From assembly GCA_031763025.1 (NCBI GenBank), contig JASSKH010000003.1, forward strand, positions 11,356,734 through 11,420,733: 64,000 nt of DNA. Reading direction: 5' to 3'. The notes beneath the pieces are model-generated. The model was not told the DNA's origin and did no database searches. It was given only the letters and a program-made list of their open reading frames with translations. The position numbers and the translations under genes are program-made. The DNA is from Macrocystis pyrifera. Its lineage: Eukaryota > Sar > Phaeophyceae > Laminariales > Laminariaceae. Shown one piece after another: positions 46,901 through 58,282 of the stretch (position 1 is the first letter of the stretch; the number at the start of each line of letters is the position of its first letter).

Positions 46901-49900
46901 CTTCTAACACACGAGCTCTACCTCCTGAGCTACGCCCACCATTTACTCAGTGCGTGACTTTTACTGCACAATAGTATGCACCCTGAAGGCGTGGTGGTTT
47001 TCGTCTGCAAGGCACGGCAACTTTCTGACGCGAGGGTGGCTGAACCACTGTAGTTTATAACCCCTTAGGCGCTTCAGAGGAAAAAAGTGTCGAAAGTAAG
47101 AAAATAAGTGACGACCACGTACAGCATCGGGCTCACGAAGTAGCTCGGGCAGCTTTGGTAGGGGGTGGGCTACATTAAATTGCAAAGACACCTACCTGCT
47201 ATCCGACACGCACACCGTATGAATGACACCACTCCTGTAGTCCTACTGATACGCGCCCCCACGAGGTACCAGGGTAATTGATAAGGCTGCACATGGCATA
47301 GGTGTGGTCATTATACACACCTATTAATAGGCACCAAACGGGTTGAAAGAAGCTCGAAAAACGCCCTCCTACTGCTACGTACGGTATGTCGCAAGTAGTG
47401 CAGGGTAGCTCTGTATAAAATCTCTCACCGCCGTCCTTTGTTTTGTAGACGTCGTTCCTGCACCGCATCCCGTTGTATCTCGAATCACTCTCGGGCCACC
47501 CTCCGAAACCGCCCATGACGAATAGCGTATCGTTGTGCGAGAGGGATCCATCGGAAGCCTCTACTTCCGGGCGCCAAATCACTGCGGCAGCTGCAGATTG
47601 GTGCGATTACAGGGGAAGGAGGCGGGTGCTAGGATGGTATGGCGGAGACACCCTGTTAATAGGGGTAAACGCCTATTCATGGGGTAAGTCTTGGATACGG
47701 GTCGGATGTACCTAGGGAGTGGCTACTGCCATACAAGCAGTGTAGGTAGTGTCTGGGCGAAGCCTTGGCTCGCTCACACGTGCTTGGTAGTAGCTTCTTG
47801 CTTCGTTGCTATAGTCTGCTATAGTCTGGCCTTCATGGGCGAGACAGAAATCCACCTATCGAGAGAAAACAAGGCAACTATTGCAAGAGGGTATAGCACA
47901 GCACTAGCCCACCCTGAAGGTCCAAAGATGCAGGTGCATAGTGCGACCATGATGACGTTGCCTCTGTAAGGTACGTACAGCAATAGCAGCGATTATTGGA
48001 TCGATGCTCTGCTAACAGACGGAGTCTATATCCGGTTGTGTCGTGCAGGGAACTAACTTAATGTGGAGCAACTTGAAAGATGAGGTGCTTCATATCCAAC
48101 TTCTACACCTTGAGGGCCACGGAGGATTTCGCAGGGATCTGTTGTTGAGTAGGCACGCGTACGCGTTTCGCCCAAATACACAAAACGAGTTGGAAATAGA
48201 GTATGGGCTTTGTAAACAAGGCCCGTATCTCGAAATTTCGTAAATATGCGGCAACTAAACAAGAACACCTACGTAGCTTTACAGGCCTTATTGGCGATTT
48301 TTTTGGGTCCTATAACTAACTACCTCTCACGGTAGCGCGGTTTTTCTTCGGCATCTTCTTCGGGTAGGTCCCCTTGAAGGTCGAAAATATCTGCCTGAAG
48401 AGCAATAGACTGTTGGTGAAAGCCGTTTTTCTATCGGTGGTGTAGCCTTTGTACTGGGCTCCCGAGCGTTTAATGGCATTTTTCTTGTGCAGCCTGCTCG
48501 CAACCTCAAGGTCGCGAAAACACCTTGTCGGCCGTTTCTGGCTGCCTACGACTGCTGTCTGGCGCACCCGACGCCCTCGCATACCCCCTCGGGAGCGTCC
48601 CTCTATTTCGCGGGCTGTGGTTTCCTGTGGGGAGCTTTAGTTGTCCACACGCAAACGTTCAATTTGGGGTTGTTTTTTGTCTCATTTTGTGTACCCCAAA
48701 TTTTGACCAATTTCGACGACTGCGGCACCTCAAAGTCTGTATTGAGAACTTTGCCAAAGGCCAATCTGAAGAGAATCACACGCTGCTGTGGATGAAACAC
48801 TTCGGGTCGCCACCCGCTCTCTGAACAGGCACGAATCAGTCTAAGGTGCAAACGCAGCGTGTCAAAATAGCGGCAGAAAATTATATTCCGATAAAAGATC
48901 TCAACTTAGAGTCACCCGGAAACCCCGGGGGTGGGGGGTGGATAATAAGCTTCGTGTCCTTAATACCTAGCAGGGCGAAGAGCCCGTTAGACACATGCAA
49001 TGATAATCAGACAAGAAATTCCGAAAGTGAAATGACGCAAAGACAGACTGAAACACAGGCAAGACTTGACGGGAAAATAAAGCATAAATGTGCATGATTC
49101 GGGGGGCGTTGCCACCCATAGACCCAGGTGTAGAACCCAGTATTAAGAGTAGCTACATGAGGCCTAGGTAATATAGTTGCCGAAGCAGGAGCACACGAAA
49201 GAAAAAAACGTGGACTCATCGGCGAAGGCGCAGACCACTTCGAAGATTAGAGGGGTGAGGGGTGGGGGGGGGGGGGGTGATGAGCTTGATCATATTCATT
49301 TACGTCTCAGTCTGCTCTGATAGCCGGAGCGCTGGAGGAACAATGAAAATCCTGGGATGAAAAGCCGTCGACGCTTGTCCTCACGAAGACGGGTGTGCGG
49401 TAAATGTCACACCCATTTGTCCAACAACGAGACGACTGCGCCAACTAACCTCGAATCGACCGCAGCACCCTAGAATGATGCACCTGCGTGTTATAGTACT
49501 CCAGTACCACAGAGTGATTTTTTAACCTGCACGGCGCTCATACAATAGGGACCCCTTTCGAGGTGGCTGAAGCGACCAACCGACTGACAGACAGACCGAC
49601 CTGCACCCACCAACGCACACAAGTTGATGACAGTTACCAATATCTCACTTTACGAATTCCTAGCTACAGTTTAACGTGATGATAGCGATTGCAGCGGGGC
49701 GCTCAAGGGTTTGCGTTGCCGGCTCACCTAACCCAGCTCTCGGCGAGAACGGGACGTCGTCTCCGCTCGCCATCTCTTCCCACGTGAAGACCCAGGAGCC
49801 CGCTGAGTTTTGCGCGATATCTGCCGCCCAGACGTCATTAGTGAGCGGTGATCCTCCGATAATGAACAGCCTGGGTTATCGAGTACGGCGGGCGACAATG

Positions 49901-52618
49901 GGTCAGTTGTTGGCAATTTTTCGAACTGGAGGGGTTGCCAATGGTGCTGCAGCGCATGTACGTTGGATGCGTTGAAACGCTTAATGCTGCTTTTGCCGCA
50001 CAGAGTTCAGCTGTAAAATCAAAAGGGTACCGCCTCTAACGTAGTGTGTTTTGTCGAGTATTCTTTTGAGGTCATGGTGGAGGGCGGGGTAGGTAGGTCA
50101 TAAACAGGGGCACATGGCTCGTGGTGTAGGACACAATGGGTATCTATATGCCAGTATCCATATTGGTACGAACTATTATTGTCGAGTAGTATGATGTAGT
50201 TGGTAGAGTAGCCATCTCCTGCGCATGGAATACATTACGGGGAACATCGCTGTTGTCTCCTACGTACTATCAGACCGTTACGCAACCACCTCGTACTCTA
50301 CACCGAGTGCCGAAGTGCGCTTGACGTATTTTTCCTGCTTTGCTCACTTGTCTAGAAAAACGCTGCTCTCGTGCCAACCTCGGCCCGTCCAGTTTGCGTT
50401 TCCGGCGTAGCGCCAGTCGTCTGAGGCCGAAAAACCACGCCGAGCGACGGGTGTCTGGGGTTTGCGCAAGACCACTGTTTGCTGTGTTGTTTTCGTCGCT
50501 ACAGGAGACACACGCACTCCTCACGCGGCGAGTATGTACGTACCAGGTTTATATATATGCTGCTCGTAATATATCAAAAAGTACAGCGAATGCTCCGGCA
50601 GGTATTTATACGCGGAATGTTTTTCGATGTTGCACCATAGTGTAACGCTCGGCCTATCTCGGGGATACCGGGAAGGCACGATGCGCAGGAATCTTGCGGC
50701 GACTCCTCCTGTTCGTCAGAAGGACAGCGCGGCTGACTACGTACGTATGTACGTATTGAGCGCTCACCCTTCCAATCTATCCGTACAAACAAGTATACCC
50801 GTGACGAAACATAAAAGAGCAGAAGTGCAGTCTTATCATCGGTCTTGTTGAACAATATAATTACGATCGTCCATACGCGAAAGACATGTCAAACATCTGC
50901 TCACACTGGAGAGTACCTCGACGTGTAGATCACCATCCCCTAACCTGTAGCAAATCGCAGCCCACCGCGTTGCTTTGCGTGGAATTTGACGCCATAATAT
51001 AAAATCGTCATCTAGCCGCTATCTGTTTTTCCATTGCTTTTTTTACGTACTATGAAGGTGTTCGGACACAATAGTTGCGTACACCGACATCAACTGGCGT
51101 GGGTATCGCTTTGCCCAGCGCTCGATTCAAAAACTTCCAACCTCATGTTACACATAAGTATCTGTGGTATTTCTGTGTTCAAACCGTGAGTGAGTGCACA
51201 AGGACAAGGACAGCACCCCTGCTATCAAAAGCCACACCCAGGACTCACTGCCATCTTCTGTGACCCAGACATCATTGTCGGGATCCGGTGTGTAACCCCC
51301 TGCGAGTATCATGAGCTCGACCGTCACGCCGCTGTGATCAGTAACGTTGAGCACATCCAGCGTGTGTCCGAAGCGAGCGTACCAGGGTGCCAACGAGCCG
51401 GGGTCAACAGCGTCAAAATTCTGCAGGTGGAAGTCGCCGGTAAGGTCGTCGCTCTGCAACCAGGTCGTTCCATCCGTGGAGCTCCACACGTCGCCCCGCC
51501 TGTTCTGGTATCGCAGGTTGTACGTCTGGTAAAGTTCACCCCTGCCGCCGATGACCCACAACTTGTTTTTGAACACGGCGGCAGCATGGCCTGAAATTAT
51601 TAATCGACAGTACGCCGGTTCGGCACGAGTCCCGTTAAAGGACAAACGGACGCGAGATGTATAGATCTTGATTGATCTTGAAAATGCAAAAACTTGCACT
51701 ACTCTGTACACGTACCGTCATCATATGAGGGCACAGATATACCTGAAATTGTGATATGAGTAGAGTATTCATGGGCTATAGATATAGATAATACGTTGCA
51801 GTCTTGTAGTTTCACGAATACGAGAATAATATCGTATCGCATCCACGATGAAGTATGTTAAGATCAAGCTTGCGGTATATGCACCTCGGCCAATTGACTA
51901 ATGGCAGCCGATAGCCCCCGCATGCGCCGTTCCCTAATTTTGTCATCACAGCGCAGCAGCGTATGGGAGTGCAGACACCGGTTGTCTCCTATTGCCTACG
52001 TATGTACGATACGATGATTCGCGAGCGCACCACCCGGAAGACACTCCGTCGGCAAGACGCTCCGCTTTTGGCACCCATTGGCACACAGCGTACGTGCATT
52101 ATTAATAGCAAGAGAATACCGCTAATAAAATTAGGGACCGTTTTGTTTTTAATATTATCATCGAACGCTCCTTACATTTACGAACAATGTGGTGCCAGGT
52201 TTTATCATGGTATTAATCAACACCTGTAATAGCTGATAGCTGATTTCAACACCGGAGCGAATATGTTTGGCTCCCAGGTGCATGAGCACCTATTTCCACG
52301 GTTTCTCTGACTGTACACGTTGGTGTACAGAGGGCGGTCAATACGACAGCAACGAGAGTGCGGCTATGTTATGCACATAACCTGGGGTACGTCGGGGGTG
52401 TAGATCACACGTGCTATAATATATAAATACCAGTATGTTTGAGTATCATAAACATACTATATTGGGCGACTCTCACCGTTTCGACCTGAAAACGTATCCT
52501 CAGTTTCGAGCTGAATCCAACTGTTGGCGGCGGAGGTATTGTACTGCGCTGCATTCACTACCTTGCTGAGCGTGATTCCTAGTATGTAACATACACACAG
52601 AGGCCTCTGTCTCCGCAT
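43956..52618 (-). CDS. Secreted/type I membrane kelch-repeat protein with EGF-like domain
   Basis: Eight exons on the minus strand, 52618-52477, 51590-51249, 50420-50348, 49870-49728, 47590-47429, 46353-46100, 45412-45187 and 44206-43956, join in phase (GT-AG throughout) to 530 residues without a stop. A signal peptide (PLCVCYILGITLSKVVNA) precedes a series of kelch-like blades: GHAAAVFKNKLWVIGG, NDVWVTEDG, KLFIIGGSPLTNDVWAAD, NDTLFVMGGFGG, NDVYKTKDG, WLAGGGYMG, HRMLAWTK and LYLIAGDA. Six cysteines at 450-479 end in C-x-C-x8-C, the EGF signature. One membrane helix (493-515, VSIGFSLVVAAIPVVASAAL) and a 15-residue tail follow. This suggests a cell-surface or endomembrane beta-propeller, possibly a glycan- or protein-binding receptor; the ligand is unknown. 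Exon 5 has two usable acceptors 9 bases apart (47590 or 47581). An ATG further upstream at 52678 would hide the signal peptide, so I chose 52618. Confidence 0.85.
46838..46948 (-). mobile_element. tRNA-derived SINE-like insertion (second)
   Basis: On the minus strand GTGGGCGTAGCTCAGGAGG and TAGAGC give an intact D arm with box A, and GTGGGTTCGATGC about 60 bases later resembles box B. The anticodon and T stems do not pair well and the spacer is too long, so a functional tRNA is unlikely. It lies in intron 5 of the kelch gene. It differs from the element at 13858, so two tRNA ancestors seem involved. Confidence 0.45.
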
Positions 52619-55600
52619 AGCCTGCAGCAACCTCGCCTCTGCTCCTTGAAAGCTCTGCAAGATTTCAGCTGCTCGCATGCTTTGTGTATCTTCGAGGCTT
52701 CAGTAAACCATGTGTTCGGCGCTTTCAAAATAAATAGTTTTCCACAATTTTTTACTGGCGTGACGATACCGAATATTGAGCGGGGTTCTGTGATATTTAC
52801 CCCCTAGTATTTGAATGTTTAAGCACGAACCGAAACAAATCTACGTCGATGATTGGCTAATTCATAAACCAAGCGTTCTATTCTTACAGCCTCCAGTCTT
52901 CTTCTAGGAATTTTCTCCTTGTCACTGCTCTTTTGCCTCCCGAGCCGTCGCCACACGCTCCTGCGACCCACGCCTACGCGGGGAACGGCTTCTGTACCTT
53001 TTCAGCTCCTGGTTTGCCTCGTTGTAGTTCGTATGAGCTCTTGAAGCGTTTGCTTTGCAGCGAAAATAAAAAAAGGCAAAAATTGCTCTCATCGACTGTT
53101 TTCGAGTCCACACGTCGACCTTTACTTTGTGACTGGCTGCATGCTACCTGCGTATCCCGCGCTGGGGGAGCTTCCCCTGTGCAGCAAGCACAAGACCCGT
53201 GGTATACCGGTAGCCGTGTCGTTGTTCTGACATGATCGCTCTTTTTCGAACACACAGTCCGGGAGACTATGAAATCACAGAGAGCACTTGTTGTTGTTGG
53301 TCTGCTGTAAAATTTCATGGCGGTAGAAGGAACAAACAGCAGTAGTAGCGTCATCTCTCTCTTACCAGTGAGCGCAACAGCGCAATGATCGCATCCTACA
53401 GCAGCACCGTTTCCAAGAAATAAAACCTGGCGCACTGCTGTGTCAAACACAGCATGCCTTCCGAGACAAGCATGTGGGCCTCTCCCTTGCGGCGGAAACG
53501 ACGAATGACCGAGTGACTTTTTGCAACAAACAGCGAATCTGCGGCACCTCCTCCAGGACCTCCTCTTCCTCCTCCTGGTCTTGTTCGTTGAAAAGAAATA
53601 CTTCCCCGATTGCAGTTGTATACTCGTTCGTTCGCTCCATATATATACATTCGTCCGTGCCCAGCAGCCGCTCGCTAGTTCCTGCTCAGTGCCATGCACT
53701 GCACCATTTACTGGCAAAAGAGCTGCGTGGCGCTTGATGACGTGTTGTAGCTGTCATCATGCACCCGCAACCCCGTCCAGAGTTTACCATACGTGCGAAG
53801 CCTTGCTTGGGGCGTTGTTCTGTTTCGTATTCGCGAGGAAAAGTACGGATCGAACCCCAAAATCTGACAATTTTCGGGGCTCGAGCCGCACAGGCAAGCA
53901 ACACCTTTAAAAATCCAAAGTTCCACGTTCATGTACCTGGTACATACCAGGTCACCTGGAACAAGCATGGCGTTGCTTCTCCGTCTGTCATGTACGGGTA
54001 CCTGGTATGTATCCGTTATTTCATCCGAGGCACGCGCTCACGTTGTAGCTGCTGTGGCCGCATGCCTAAACAGACTTGCTGTCGCACAACATAATACAGC
54101 AGTAATAAGTACCGGCCCTCTCACAAGAAAACTGCTTTCGGGTCAGGCCGACTTTCTTATCCTGGGCCCGCACAAAAACACGGTTTATCATATTAGCGTG
54201 ATTACGCTTACTTATTTTGGTCCCCGAGAAGACATTTTCCCTGCAATACTTATTACCGGGGACCATAGTAAATAGGACCGAATATTGTTAGTAAAAATAG
54301 GTAAATGTATAGGTTTTTAGGTATACCATAGGTCCTATTAACTATGGACCCCCCGTAATAGTATCAATATTCAACAGTGAAAAATGAAAGGTGCCTTTGG
54401 GTCGAGGGCCAGCCCGAAAATGGAGTCAACTTTTCTCAAAGCTTGGGCAATTAAAAGACTGAGAGCTTTCTTATTTTTTCGGGCCTTCTTGTGAGTTACG
54501 TTCTTACGAGGAGGCCGGTGCTGTGCAGCACCTTTCTTACGAGCACTGCGCGGCTTCCTTGTTTCTTTCATCCGGTTTGCTGTGAACACTGTATTTTGTT
54601 TTGCAGGACAATGCTGTCAGCAATAATTGCCATGGCTCATTGCTAAAACTGCTATGCCTTTACATCGAGGAGCTCGCAAACATAACCATAGGGTTTTAGC
54701 CTGTCCGTGGGATAAATGCAATGATTTCCTGATGCATCCTCTCGGAAGAATTGGTCGTCTTAGGGCCATCGCTGCTGCTGTGTTTCGCACCACTGCAGTT
54801 GGTGCGCCGGAGCGTTTTTTTCTGTGGTTCCAGGGGCCAGTGAGGGCTTCTGTATATACAGCAGCAGCACCACAAAAAAATATCGGGACGAGTAATAGTT
54901 TACCTTAAACGTATACCTCTGGGTGCGTTGGTGCCGATCGATGCTTTCGTCCATCATCTCGCCGACAAAAACCACCTTGCCTCGTCCCATCCCATTTCTC
55001 CCATCAAAAACACTACCTGGTAGCATTTATGCACCTACAAATTCACGTCACAATTTACTCGCACATAAAAAAGCACGCAGGAGAACTACGCACCCTAGGA
55101 GATTGTCTCGATATGCTCCGTTGATCGCATCATCATCAATCGACGACACCAACAGCCTGGACAACGCGAGGAGGCGGTCAGTGTGGATGGATCACCCGAG
55201 AAGTCTTCGCTTCGCCAAGCCATAATATGCTACGTATGCCCGCAAACCCGGAATGGCTCGCCCACGCTTTTTGTTGTTTCCCCTGCACTTTCTGCCGAAA
55301 CCAGACCGAATAGACACAACACATTGCTCCCACCTATACCCCTAACGACCGCGCCGGGCGATGTTTCGGGTCAAGATTTTCGTGCGCCCACGTGAAAGAC
55401 CTCCTGCCCTTCACGCCACAGAAGAAGAGTCGACAGAGGAAGCCGACTCCGCTGGCTGTGTGGTCTAGACGCACGCCCCCTCAACGCGACATCGCAAACG
55501 GACGCTATGAGAGGCTTCACCGTCAGAAGGGCGGCGCAACTGCTACGCGTTTAATGTACTCACCCCCTCACCCGTCACCCGCTGCAATAAAATCCTCTTC

Positions 55601-56427
55601 GCATAAACAAAAAAAAACGTGGCACACGACACCCTCCCACCCCCCCACCCGTCGTTCCCCGCCTCGTACCCCCCCCAAATAATATTGTCTTTCGGAAGGA
55701 TGGGACCGCCAAGAATCCCCGCCTCCTCAGAGCAACAAAAAAACTACAAAATCCCTCTCGCATTTCATTTCCCTCAAATCTTCGACTTCTTCCGGCTAAA
55801 GCTCCCCCCTTCCCCCCCCCCCCATGTTTCCTCGTCTGGTCTGTTTTCTCTCCTTCCCGCCCCTGCTACATCGTCCTTGCCGCCCTATCTCAAGACCAAG
55901 AATAGAGATGAGCAGCGGGTTCTCTCTCTTACGACATTTTCTTTTTTGGAGGGGGTTGCTTTCGCGCAACGTAACGCAACATATCATATCCAAACCTCAC
56001 CGGTAACACTACACCCCGTGCCTCTGCAAATTGGGACGTACCCGGACTCCTTTTACATCAAGCATCCCCGAGGTGAGTTAAGACACATGAAAAAAACTGG
56101 CGAAAAACTCGAACGCGTCGACGCTGACGTTGTCGAGCGCCCAACATTACATAAAGCCCCATATCCTCCTTGTCGCCGACCCTATAGTAGGCTTTTCGAC
56201 CGGGCTGCGCTAGAATTACTTCACAGCATCATCATCGCAGCTCCCCATCCCCTTGCTTCGGCAGCGGAGGTCTAAAACCTCTAGCTCAAAATGACCTTTC
56301 TTTGCCTTCGCAGTCCCTCACCCACCTACACACCGTGCGTGCGCCGCAAACACGCGCCGCGAGGCAGGTTTCCACTTGCTCCCTTTGCCTCGCCAACTTT
56401 CTCCACCCCGCCGTCACACGACCGAGA
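52619..56427. other. Region upstream of the kelch gene, mostly without genes
   Basis: No gene is supported. It should contain the kelch promoter and the 3' UTR of the minus-strand gene ending at 56428; its plus strand is very C-rich at 55,600-55,830, which is G-rich in that transcript. A MITE copy lies at 54251-54360. A 72-residue Lys/Arg-rich frame (54371-54589, -) and a 247-residue frame (52974-53717, -) are not convincing as genes. Confidence 0.4.
54251..54360 (+). mobile_element. Tc1/mariner-type MITE, copy 2 (complete)
   Basis: This 110-bp element starts TATTACCGGGGACCATAGTA and ends with the reverse complement (CTATGGACCCCCCGTAATA), giving imperfect terminal inverted repeats of about 28 bases. 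It is flanked by TA on both sides, the target duplication of Tc1/mariner transposons. No coding capacity. Confidence 0.85.
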
Positions 56428-57390
56428 CTACCCGCTAGGCCCACCCACACCCTTGAGTCCTTGGAGCACCTCGGCAGCGCGCATGTCATCTTCTTCTTTA
56501 GGAGGCGACCTGTTCGCGAGGATCCGGTACCGTGGATGACAACAACAAAAAGAAACGACAGCGTTGATTGGGCAACAGCAACAACATCGAGAAACGAGAC
56601 ATCGTCCACATCCAATCAACGCGCGCGATAAAATGGTACATCCAGCTCTCGGCAGGTGCACTCGTCGGAAAATCCTCCGCGAGGAGCAGACGCCCTCGCG
56701 GTATCAGACCACTTCCACCGCTTGCTTTGCACATCCACCCGCAGCTAATTACTGCTGTCGGCAGTGCTTCGACATTACAAGAAAAAAAAATTATCTTGAT
56801 AAAAACGGCTTCATGGTTTTCACTCTAAACACGTCTACTACGGGGTTTTTGTGTGTACCGCAGGTGTTGTTTACTATGGTCCTCTGTAATACACACCCTA
56901 CAAAGTAGTGCCAAACTTCCATCGACCTGGTCCAAACATGCAGCAGCAGGCATTGGCCCAGCCCCGCCCCGCCTGCGAAGGCCCAAGACACCCCGAAACA
57001 CCAAAAACACAGCACATACTCACTTGGAACTGCCTCCGATGCCATCCCCAGTCGGGGTGCTCTCCGGCCCTGTCAGCCGAACCCTTGCCGCGCGCTTCAG
57101 CTTCTTCAAACGCGGGCTGGGAGTCTGTCCCGCGTCATCCTTGCCGAGGTCTAGTCGCCGCTTGCTGTGCGCACCGTTCGCCTGGCCGCCGGAGGACCCG
57201 GCCCCGGGGCCGTGCGGAGAGGAAGGGCCGCCTGCGGTGGCGGCGGCAGCGGACGCACCGAGTGATGCAGGGTCGCTGCACCATTGAAGGGCGCTGGTGC
57301 CCGTCTCTGCCTCCATCCTAGCCTGCATGTTGGCAATTTTGACGGAGGTGAAGGAAGAGTGGTCCCAGCCGCAGTCGGGGTGCGAGCATC
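56428..57390 (-). CDS. 3' exons of a gene with a Cys/His finger-like motif (5' part not found)
   Basis: Two minus-strand exons are supported: 57390-57024 (acceptor CCCCCCTTTCAG, donor GTGAGT) and 56509-56428 (acceptor GCGAACAG, stop TAG). Phases agree. The first starts with CSHPDCGWDHSSFTSVK, a C-x-H-x2-C arrangement like half of a zinc finger, followed by a Gly/Ala/Ser-rich linker and a basic stretch (HSKRRLDLGKDD, PRLKKLKRAARVRL) that could be a nuclear localisation signal. The last exon adds SPPKEEDDMRAAEVLQGLKG and a short Gly-rich end. A nuclear regulatory protein is a fair guess. The upstream exon carrying the rest of the finger and the start should lie between 57391 and 58282 or beyond the next gene, and I could not identify it. 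Confidence 0.55.
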
Positions 57391-57705
57391 CTGAAAGGGG
57401 GGGACGGGGAGGGATGTGGGGAGAGGGGGCGTTTCAATTTTGAGGCATGGACAGTGAGAATATTGCATGGGATTGCATGGAAGGTTTGAGCTGGTGGCCA
57501 GAAACGTGGTGGGGTCGAAATGCGATCAATGCAAAGGTGTGCCTGACGACCAATCACGGTGAGCGTTTTGGGAATGTACTCGAAGACAAAAGGTGCGACT
57601 TCAGGAGTTTTTCAGGGAAAAGGAGAAAGTGTTGGGAGGTTAATGTGTACCAGGTAAAGAGCACCTGGTAGACTATGGCAGGGCTGCATCGTTTCCCGGC
57701 CGAAG

Positions 57706-57775
57706 CCGTGCGTGGTGCTTCAGGTGCAAAGGCATGCTCGCAGCCGTGCGTGGTGCTTCAAGTGCAAAGGCATGC
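57706..57775 (+). repeat. Short tandem duplication (~37 bp, two copies)
   Basis: The block GCCGTGCGTGGTGCTTCAGG with TGCAAAGGCATGC is repeated immediately, with one substitution. It has no evident function. Confidence 0.75.
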
Positions 57776-57939
57776 ATACAGCGCTAAAGCTTTCAACGTC
57801 AACACCCCAATAGGAAACACCATATCCTCACCAACTCTCAAAACTATACATGCACAGGCTAACCCGCGATGACTCAATGCGCAAGAACAACCCAGATCGA
57901 GATCGCTCGATTCAGACCAGAAAGTGCCCGCCCCCAACC

Positions 57940-58215
57940 CATTGCTGTCTCTCGAAGTGGCCACACCAGAAACTAAATCAATTTATTTATGATGTCATCC
58001 GTATGCAAGAAAATCCGCCGCTAAAGCGGTTCTTAGTAGGATGCAGCTCACCCTTCATGCGACTCGCCCAACACCTCACGGTGCTTCGCGCTTGGTGCAA
58101 GCAATGTCTGCCTGGTCGGTGAAAACCCGACGCGCTCCGTCCCGGCATTGTAGGATGCGAGGGTCTACGGTCATACGACTACGGTCATGCATGATAATGA
58201 GTACACCCCCCCCCC
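57940..58215 (+). repeat. Dispersed ~265-bp repeat, copy B
   Basis: It matches 26774-27036 at about 90% by eye, with an added CATGATAAT near the end before GAGTACACCCCC. A second short CATGATATCGAGTACATT follows at 58232-58250. It ends only about 30 bases from the stop codon of the neighbouring minus-strand gene, so it lies in that gene's 3' UTR. Confidence 0.8.
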
Positions 58216-58282
58216 GCCCCCCCCGCTGCGTCATGATATCGAGTACATTCCCCCCATGCGCCAGGTGGTACCGAGACTTCAT

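Noticed and set aside
48316-48582. 88-residue basic minus-strand frame in a kelch intron
   Set aside because: Its look (basic, KKNAIKRSG, MPKKNRATVRG) suggests a transposon fragment, but nothing specific supports it.
52974-53717. 247-residue minus-strand frame
   Set aside because: No family resemblance, several competing frames on both strands, and no splice partners.
53850-53960. Minus-strand GGGGTTCGATCCG resembling a tRNA T arm
   Set aside because: No matching box A or clover-leaf could be drawn upstream.
54371-54589. 72-residue Lys/Arg-rich minus-strand frame
   Set aside because: Too short and without splice partners or a recognisable family; next to a MITE.
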